Positions 6,439 through 10,539 of a DNA stretch of 10,539 nucleotides are shown here, one piece after another; position 1 is the first letter of the stretch, and each line of letters opens with the position of its first letter. A model generated the notes under the pieces. It made no database searches. It was not told the origin of the DNA and saw only the letters and a program-made list of their open reading frames with translations. Source of the DNA: Okeania sp034190295 (GTDB lineage: Bacteria > Cyanobacteriota > Cyanobacteriia > Cyanobacteriales > Microcoleaceae); the NCBI GenBank assembly GCA_034190295.1, contig JAXHSW010000262.1, positions 1 through 10,539 on the forward strand. Direction: 5' to 3'. The translations under genes were made by a program, and so were the position numbers.

Positions 6439-7839
6439 CTATTTACTTAACTTACTAATACTCTCCCTTCTCTGCTCCCCACCGTAATAACTAGCAATAA
6501 TAGCTACCATCAACCACCAAAGCGTATTAATTTGAGGACGATACCAAACCGTATCCACCAAACCATGAGCCATTAACCCTACCATCGCTACCATTGCCCC
6601 AATCAACCAATACCCTTGACGATCGCCTGCATCTCGCAAACGTCTTAAATTTAATACACCTTGATTGAAAGTTACCAACAGCAACCACAAAAAAGCAGTA
6701 AAACCAATAAAACCAGTTTCCACAATAATTTCTAAAGGTACCGAATAAGCACTCAAAGCACTGTAACGAGGTCTCTGATAAAGAGGATAAATTTTGTTAA
6801 ACACATCATTTCCCGGCCCAATACCCAAAACCGGGCGATCGCGAATCATATCAAACACAGACATCCAGACATTCATCCGAAAATTATTACTACTATCTTG
6901 ACGACCTGCAAAAACACTCAAAACACGACTGCGCAAAGGCTCTAATAATACCACCGCCAGAATTAATAACCCTGCCAAACTTCCCACAGCTATTGGCAGC
7001 GACCAAGTTTGCCAAAAACTGGGCATATAGATGCTCCACCAATACCACATTAAAATTAACGCAGCAAACATCAAAGCTATAAACCCTATCCAACTACCTC
7101 TACTACCTGTATAACGCAAACAAGCGCAATTCACTAGCAACATTGTTACTGCCAGCAACTTTTGTGGCCAAGTACGCCAGGCAAAAATTGCGACAAAACT
7201 CAAAGCAATAGCAGGGAGCAAATATCCACCTAATAAATTAGGATTTCCCAAGTAACTATACACGCGAGTAACATTAGCTTGAGTAGAACTAGGGTCATTC
7301 CAGGTAGCTAGGGGTTCAACTTGGTCTATCCATTGACGAATACCGTAGAAACTGACTGCCAAAGAAACCAATAAATAGATACTAATTAACCAAGAGCGGA
7401 GTTTAGGCGATCGCAATACCATTGCTCCTAAAAAAAATAACAATAGATAAAGAGTTAACTTTACCCATCCACTAAAAGCAGCCGTTCTTGCCGGCGAAGT
7501 TGCCATTGCTAATGTGGCAATACCCCAATAAACGAATATCAGTAGATGAATGGGAGTTAAATATTCCTGAGTGTTATCTGAGACGGCAAGTAATACCCAG
7601 AACCCTGCACCAGCAAGTAACAAAAAACCAATCAGAGCAGTATTTACAAAAGGAGCCAGACTAAATACAATTGCCAGCAAGACAAAACCCAGAGCTTCTC
7701 CCCATTGCATTAACCAACTACCTCGTCGCCAGTTATGGAGGGAACCATTAATTAAACCATAGAGGTAGCTAGCATTTAGCCATGGAGAGTTATAAAAAGA
7801 AAGATTAGTTAATGTTAATTTCTGCCAAACTGAGTTCAT
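6439..7839 (-). CDS. ictB: IctB family membrane protein (O-antigen ligase-like)
   Basis: This is the cyanobacterial IctB family, first described as a putative bicarbonate transporter. That role was later disputed, and the fold is that of the Wzy_C/O-antigen ligase family, so the biochemical activity is unsettled. The protein has 466 residues, the family's usual size. The N-terminus has the family pattern MNSVWQKLTL and then LMQWGEALGFVLLA (43-56). About ten to twelve hydrophobic segments follow. Family landmarks are YLGNPNLLGGYLLP (196-209), CLRYTGSRGSWIG (240-252), the periplasmic-loop block RDRPVLGIGPGNDVF (333-347) with a following QRPRYSAL, and HGLVDTVWYRPQ (425-436). The start at 7839 fits the family's N-terminus. 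Two HIP1 octamers lie within it. Upstream is an 825-bp repeat-rich gap, so its promoter must be nearby, but I find no good -35/-10 pair. No carbon-concentrating genes are adjacent. Confidence 0.92.
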   Translation of the reverse strand: MNSVWQKLTLTNLSFYNSPWLNASYLYGLINGSLHNWRRGSWLMQWGEALGFVLLAIVFSLAPFVNTALIGFLLLAGAGFWVLLAVSDNTQEYLTPIHLLIFVYWGIATLAMATSPARTAAFSGWVKLTLYLLLFFLGAMVLRSPKLRSWLISIYLLVSLAVSFYGIRQWIDQVEPLATWNDPSSTQANVTRVYSYLGNPNLLGGYLLPAIALSFVAIFAWRTWPQKLLAVTMLLVNCACLRYTGSRGSWIGFIALMFAALILMWYWWSIYMPSFWQTWSLPIAVGSLAGLLILAVVLLEPLRSRVLSVFAGRQDSSNNFRMNVWMSVFDMIRDRPVLGIGPGNDVFNKIYPLYQRPRYSALSAYSVPLEIIVETGFIGFTAFLWLLLVTFNQGVLNLRRLRDAGDRQGYWLIGAMVAMVGLMAHGLVDTVWYRPQINTLWWLMVAIIASYYGGEQRRESISKLSK

Positions 7840-8179
7840 GTTATTATCAATTGGATAAATAATATTACAAATAGTATAAGCAAGTAAAGAAAGTTATTTT
7901 GGAGAAAAATATAGCACTACAAAAATTGGTTAAGATATTTGGTTGTGCAGAGCGTAAAGTGTGGGATTCGCCTGCGTATGGCCCGCATATCTAATCTAAA
8001 AGCACTGAGATATAAAGTTTTTAGGATTTTTGTCGGGAAAAAAGTGCAAATTTTTCACCCTTTAAGACCAAAAAGTTAGGACGAAAGACAGACACTTCCC
8101 AGAAAGATACAGGTACAATTATTCCTCCTACTTTCGAGCAGACCGGACCACACTTCCCGCACGGACTGCACGGACCACG

Positions 8180-8210
8180 CTTCCCACACTTCCCACACTT
8201 GCCACACTTC
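8180..8210. repeat. 9-bp tandem repeat (cttcccaca)
   Basis: The units at 8180-8188 and 8189-8197 are identical cttcccaca. The third (8198-8206) is cttgccaca, and a partial fourth starts at 8207. Degenerate copies of the same theme (ccacacttcccgc, gcacggac) extend back to about 8148. The unit is a multiple of three, but no frame through it forms a gene. Confidence 0.7.
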
Positions 8211-8290
8211 CTTGACGCACTACCAGATATTTTTCAATCCTGTTCGCGGAGTGTTTCGGCACCGAAAACCCTTTTACCGAATAATTAAGC

Positions 8291-8394
8291 TTTAAAGCCT
8301 CTCCTTTATTTAAAGGAGAAAAAATTTTCCTTAAGCTTCAATCCTCTCCTTGAAAAGAAGAGTTCAATAATTGATAATTGATAATTGATAATTA
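8291..8394 (-). repeat. partial copy of the TTTAAAGC-ended dispersed element
   Basis: It begins tttaaagcctctcc and follows the same order as the copy at 10372: a short palindrome (8300-8319, a perfect 9-bp stem), an A/T tract, tcaatcctctcctt, then a heptamer array. Here the heptamer is ataattg, three perfect units plus a variant (8367-8394). The shared string taccga follows, and then the copy breaks off at the next element. The core found in the other copies is missing. The strand is given relative to the full copy at 8408-8592. Confidence 0.6.
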
Positions 8395-8407
8395 CCGAAA
8401 AATTGGG

Positions 8408-8592
8408 TTTAAAGCCTCCCCCTTTTAGGGGGATGAAAAAATATTCAATGAGCGTATTTTCGTTTGATCCGGCTTTAGCGGTCGGTACTGATAACTGATA
8501 ACTGATAACTGAAATGACCTCTCCCTAAAAGAAAGAGGATTGAATAAAAGGAAAAAATTTATTTTTTTCCCCTTGAAAGGGTCAGCTTTAAA
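8408..8592 (+). repeat. 185-bp dispersed element with TTTAAAGC...GCTTTAAA ends and heptamer core
   Basis: The element starts tttaaagcctccccc (8408) and ends gctttaaa (8592), so it has short terminal inverted repeats. Inside is a TCCCCC/GGGGGA hairpin (8417-8433). Next comes a 56-bp core (8435-8490), then three tandem ataactg units (8491-8511), then aaatgacctctcc. The core is repeated without a mismatch, in inverse orientation, at 10484-10539. It has no coding capacity and looks like a MITE-type or other dispersed non-autonomous repeat. Confidence 0.75.
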
Positions 8593-8620
8593 CCTGAATT
8601 ATTTAATTGTTTAATTATTT

Positions 8621-8655
8621 AATTATTAATTATTAATTATTAATTATTAATTATT
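8621..8655. repeat. heptamer tandem array (aattatt)x5
   Basis: Five perfect aattatt units, preceded by degenerate versions from about 8598. The array ends 9 bp short of the stop codon of the histidine-kinase-like gene (8665). It has the same 7-bp period as the ataactg and ataattg arrays nearby. Confidence 0.8.
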
Positions 8656-8664
8656 GAAAGTTCC

Positions 8665-9486
8665 CTAATTAGAAAGTGGCAGAGTTAAAACATATCGATA
8701 GCCTAATTCTATAGAACCTTGAACCCAGAAAGAGCCACCATTTTCTTCTACTAACTGACAACTTAATAGTAATGCTAATAGATCGCGGGTAGGGTTAGCT
8801 GCAAGATTTTCTCCTTCTGTTGAGGTTTGATCGAAAACTATTGTTGTTAGTTCATCAAATGTTAGCTGTAATCTATTTAGCATTAAGCTAGACTGATTAT
8901 CCTGGTTTTCCATCTCTGATAACTTGTGAGAATATAGTTGAGCATGAGGAAGATTATCTCCAAGAATAGGATGAGAAACCCACAGTGCAATCTTAAACTC
9001 TTCCTGCTTTTCAGACAAATGAATTTTGACGACACTCCCTGAACCTGTACATTTAATTACACTATAAATTAAGTTGTATAATGTTTGTTCTAAAATTGTT
9101 TTATCAAAAAAACAAACCCGGTCGCTAGTTCCAGCTAATAATTGAACTTTGATCTGCTGATGAACTGTTTCTGGTTCTAGGTCTCTTACTATTTGCTGAC
9201 AGATATTTTTCACATCAACAGGAGTTTTTTCTGAAGTTTGGCCATACTCATATAGTTTTGTTAAACCAATAATTTCTTCAACTAGCAATCGTAAATATCG
9301 ACTTCTCTCATTAATAATTTCTACATATTTTCTCTGTTTATCAGTTAGAGAACCATAGATTTCTTGGTTGAGAACACTTGCCATCCCCGTCACAGAAGTT
9401 AAGGGAGTTAACATTTCTTGGCTCAAAAGACTTAGTAGCTTATTTTTAATTAAATTAGAGGATTTAGTAATAGATTCTTTAGTCAT
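8665..9486 (-). CDS. degenerate histidine kinase-like protein (probable pseudo-kinase)
   Basis: The 273-residue protein has the HisKA plus HATPase_c layout of a sensor kinase without a sensor domain. The dimerisation helix region is clear (LLSQEMLTPLTSVTGMAS at 20-37, then YGSLTDKQRKYVEIINERSRYLRLLVEEI at 44-72). The phospho-acceptor His of the usual S-H-E-L-R-T-P motif is Gln23. In the ATPase part, DKTILEQTLYNLIYSVIKCT (128-147) aligns with the N box, but the Mg-binding Asn is Ser142. The G1 Asp-x-Gly region is SHPILGDNLP (171-180), without that motif. The G2 glycines are replaced by NPTRDLLALLL (231-241). The C-terminal QLVEENGGSFWVQ...YRYVLTLPL keeps the family pattern. Autophosphorylation is therefore unlikely. 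The ORF is full and undisrupted, so it may act by binding as a scaffold or partner. It is not a simple frameshift pseudogene. No response regulator is adjacent, and no Shine-Dalgarno sequence precedes the ATG. It lies between oppositely oriented copies of a dispersed element. Confidence 0.82.
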   Translation of the reverse strand: MTKESITKSSNLIKNKLLSLLSQEMLTPLTSVTGMASVLNQEIYGSLTDKQRKYVEIINERSRYLRLLVEEIIGLTKLYEYGQTSEKTPVDVKNICQQIVRDLEPETVHQQIKVQLLAGTSDRVCFFDKTILEQTLYNLIYSVIKCTGSGSVVKIHLSEKQEEFKIALWVSHPILGDNLPHAQLYSHKLSEMENQDNQSSLMLNRLQLTFDELTTIVFDQTSTEGENLAANPTRDLLALLLSCQLVEENGGSFWVQGSIELGYRYVLTLPLSN

Positions 9487-9778
9487 TACAAAAAATTAGG
9501 TGGGAGATAGTTTTCTCAAATTTTATCGCAGAAGGAAGAAGGCAGCTATTGCCGCTACCCGGAAGTTAAAAGTCGTAGGGGCGTTAACGTAGTTGTGCGT
9601 AGCAAATGCCATTAGACATCTCCTCCATGCATAGGCAACAGGCAACCCACCCGCGGACCCCGACCGTGGAGGGGAATAATTGATAATTTATGGATAAGAA
9701 TTGATTTGATTTTTGATTTTCACGCCTATGTCTATTCGCCCGTACAAAAGTATTGATTTGTAATTGTTTTAGGATTTT

Positions 9779-9868
9779 CAGGACTTATGCAAATTAACCT
9801 TTAAGAAACCATATGTAGGGGTAAATTGCATTCCTACTCACTATATTTATGTCCATGCGTAAGTCCTG
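9779..9868. mobile_element. 90-bp MITE-like element with 13-bp terminal inverted repeats
   Basis: The ends are caggacttatgca (9779-9791) and tgcgtaagtcctg (9856-9868), which are inverted repeats matching at 12 of 13 positions. The direct repeat atttt flanks both sides (9774-9778 and 9869-9873), suggesting a 5-bp target duplication. The 64-bp interior codes for nothing. The flanks are AT-rich, so the target duplication could be chance. Confidence 0.6.
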
Positions 9869-10078
9869 ATTTTGTAACTACTCAGTTATTTCCGCCATCC
9901 TGCACTATGCTGTTTGCGTAGCATGAACTAGGAAAGGCAGAAAAAAAAATCTGGCCTTGTCTGAATTTTAAGCTTTTGATATAGCACTACGCAAATAGGT
10001 AGGCAAAATTGTTTTTAGCATAATTGTCGAGAAGCCCTACTTCATAATCTGCGTTCCGGAGCGTGGGATGAATCGACG

Positions 10079-10113
10079 GTAAATTAATGGGACTCAACGT
10101 CCTATTAATTTAC
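10079..10113. repeat. strong stem-loop (14-bp stem, 7-nt loop)
   Basis: The arms gtaaattaat (10079-10088) and attaatttac (10104-10113) pair perfectly. The stem continues through one G-T pair and gga/tcc to a ctcaacg loop. It could be a transposon-end hairpin or a terminator, but no T run follows on either strand. Confidence 0.7.
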
Positions 10114-10121
10114 AAATTTTC

Positions 10122-10130
10122 TGTTATAAT
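10122..10130 (+). promoter_or_regulatory. candidate extended -10 promoter
   Basis: TG at 10122-10123, one base, then a perfect TATAAT (10125-10130) forms an extended -10 element. No -35 hexamer is evident at 16-18 bp, as is common for extended -10 promoters. A start near 10137 would transcribe the G+C-richer non-coding island to its right. Confidence 0.4.
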
Positions 10131-10371
10131 GGCCCCTAGCTGGTTTGAGTTAACAACCGCCAGTGATGAACCATGAAAATTTAATCAGATATGGGGTTGC
10201 GATCCTAAATTCCTAGCAAGCCGTGGGAAAACGTAAAATCTTATTGCGGCACTGGGTGAGTAGTTTTTTAACTTGCAAAAAGGGCGACGGAGCCCATACG
10301 TCCTTAAAGCACGCGCTTGTCCTATGCAATGGGAAGACGATGAAGCGAGAGAGCTTACCGATAAATTGTGG
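10131..10371 (+). other. G+C-richer non-coding island, possible structured RNA or tnpB 3'-end remnant
   Basis: The stretch is visibly richer in G+C than its surroundings and has no ORF of note on the forward strand. Short stems are visible: cccat/atggg (about 10292-10333), aagc/gctt (10308-10319) and agtt/aact (10261-10272). The string ttgcggcactgggtgagtag (10244-10263) resembles, from memory, sequence near the 3' ends of cyanobacterial tnpB genes. That resemblance is not tested here. Either an expressed small RNA or a decayed mobile element would fit. Confidence 0.3.
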
Positions 10372-10539
10372 TTTAAAGCCTCCCCTTTTAAGAGGAAAAA
10401 AGAAAAAACTTTTCATGATTAATCAATCCTATCCGTTTTCAAGGAGAGGTCATTTCAGTTATCAGTTATCAGTTATCAGTTATCAGTACCGACCGCTAAA
10501 GCCGGATCAAACGAAAATACGCTCATTGAATATTTTTTC
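10372..10539 (-). repeat. inverted copy of the 8408-8592 element, cut by window end
   Basis: It starts tttaaagcctcccc and aligns with the reverse complement of the right half of the 8408-8592 copy, moderately at first. From ggagaggtcattt (10443-10455) on, it matches exactly. It carries four cagttat units (10456-10483) against three in the other copy, then the identical 56-bp core (10484-10539). About 25 bp of the element should lie beyond the window. Confidence 0.8.

Larger units (their letters stand above)
7840..8664. other. 825-bp non-coding, repeat-dense gap upstream of ictB
   Basis: No credible ORF is seen. In order it holds an AT-rich ictB leader, the 12-mer atatagcactac (7909-7920, found again at 9979-9990), a GC-richer stretch with 9-bp repeats (8148-8210), a palindrome tttcgg-ca-ccgaaa (8254-8267), a partial element copy (8291-8394), a full element copy (8408-8592) and a heptamer array (8621-8655) ending 9 bp before the stop codon of the next gene. 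Confidence 0.7.
9487..10371. other. 885-bp region with no convincing gene
   Basis: It contains the leader of the histidine-kinase-like gene, a GC-richer patch (about 9555-9675, with aggcaacaggcaac and ccgaccgtggagggg), a MITE-like element (9779-9868), a small hairpin atgct/agcat (9907-9924), the 12-mer atatagcactac (9979-9990), a strong stem-loop (10079-10113), an extended -10 promoter (10122-10130) and a G+C-richer island that may be a transposon remnant or RNA. The 67-codon reverse ORF at 10213-10416 runs into the repeat element and has no recognisable features. Confidence 0.6.

Noticed and set aside
8300..8319. Rho-independent terminator of the histidine-kinase-like gene
   Set aside because: The 9-bp stem is perfect, but on that strand it is followed by ggcttt rather than a T run, it is 350 bp past the stop codon, and it belongs to the dispersed element.
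8367..8655. Heptamer arrays considered as a CRISPR array
   Set aside because: Units are 7 bp and directly adjacent, with no spacers and no cas genes.
10213..10416. 67-codon reverse ORF next to the dispersed element
   Set aside because: Its N-terminal part is translated repeat sequence, it has no recognisable domain, and it lies antisense to the structured island.
8408..10539. Reading the inverted pair as a composite transposon carrying the pseudo-kinase
   Set aside because: The bounding elements are non-coding, no transposase lies between them, no target duplication can be seen because the right copy is cut, and another partial copy sits beside the left one, so chance placement of a common repeat is as likely.

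Overview
The window looks like chromosomal DNA of a filamentous, repeat-rich cyanobacterium. The evidence is an IctB-family membrane protein, a Ser/Thr kinase with an N-terminal four-cysteine ribbon and C-terminal TPRs, a PEP-CTERM-type surface protein, four perfect HIP1 octamers GCGATCGC (3148-3155, 4092-4099, 6835-6842, 7407-7414), AT-rich intergenic DNA and several families of short tandem and inverted repeats. An Oscillatoriales-type marine genus (Trichodesmium/Okeania/Moorea-like) is a plausible guess, not a demonstration.

Layout: 1-412 (-) is the N-terminal third of an IS605/IS1341-type tnpB that runs off the left edge. 413-1029 is non-coding, with stem-loops behind tnpB and a candidate promoter reading right. 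1030-2934 (+) is a CPA1-type Na+/H+ antiporter with a C-terminal TrkA-N-like domain. 3057-4496 (+) is a zinc-ribbon/Ser-Thr kinase/TPR protein. It converges, across a large C-rich/G-rich inverted repeat (4565-4683), on a small protein of unknown function at 4812-5351 (-). A secreted PEP-CTERM-like protein (5579-6271, -) lies downstream of ictB (6439-7839, -). 7840-8664 is a repeat-dense gap. 8665-9486 (-) encodes a histidine-kinase-like protein that has lost the residues needed for catalysis. 9487-10539 has no convincing gene. It holds a 90-bp MITE-like element, a strong hairpin followed by an extended -10 promoter and a G+C-richer structured island, and an inverted copy of the repeat at 8408-8592.

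The genes do not form one obvious pathway. NhaP and IctB are membrane proteins, the Ser/Thr kinase and pseudo-histidine kinase are signalling proteins, and the PEP-CTERM protein is exported. They read as separate transcription units. The most unusual stretch is 8290-10539: a degenerate histidine kinase lying between two oppositely oriented copies of a roughly 190-bp element. Over 56 bp the two copies are identical, and they differ in heptamer copy number (3 versus 4). No complete, clearly new defence or biosynthetic system is visible.
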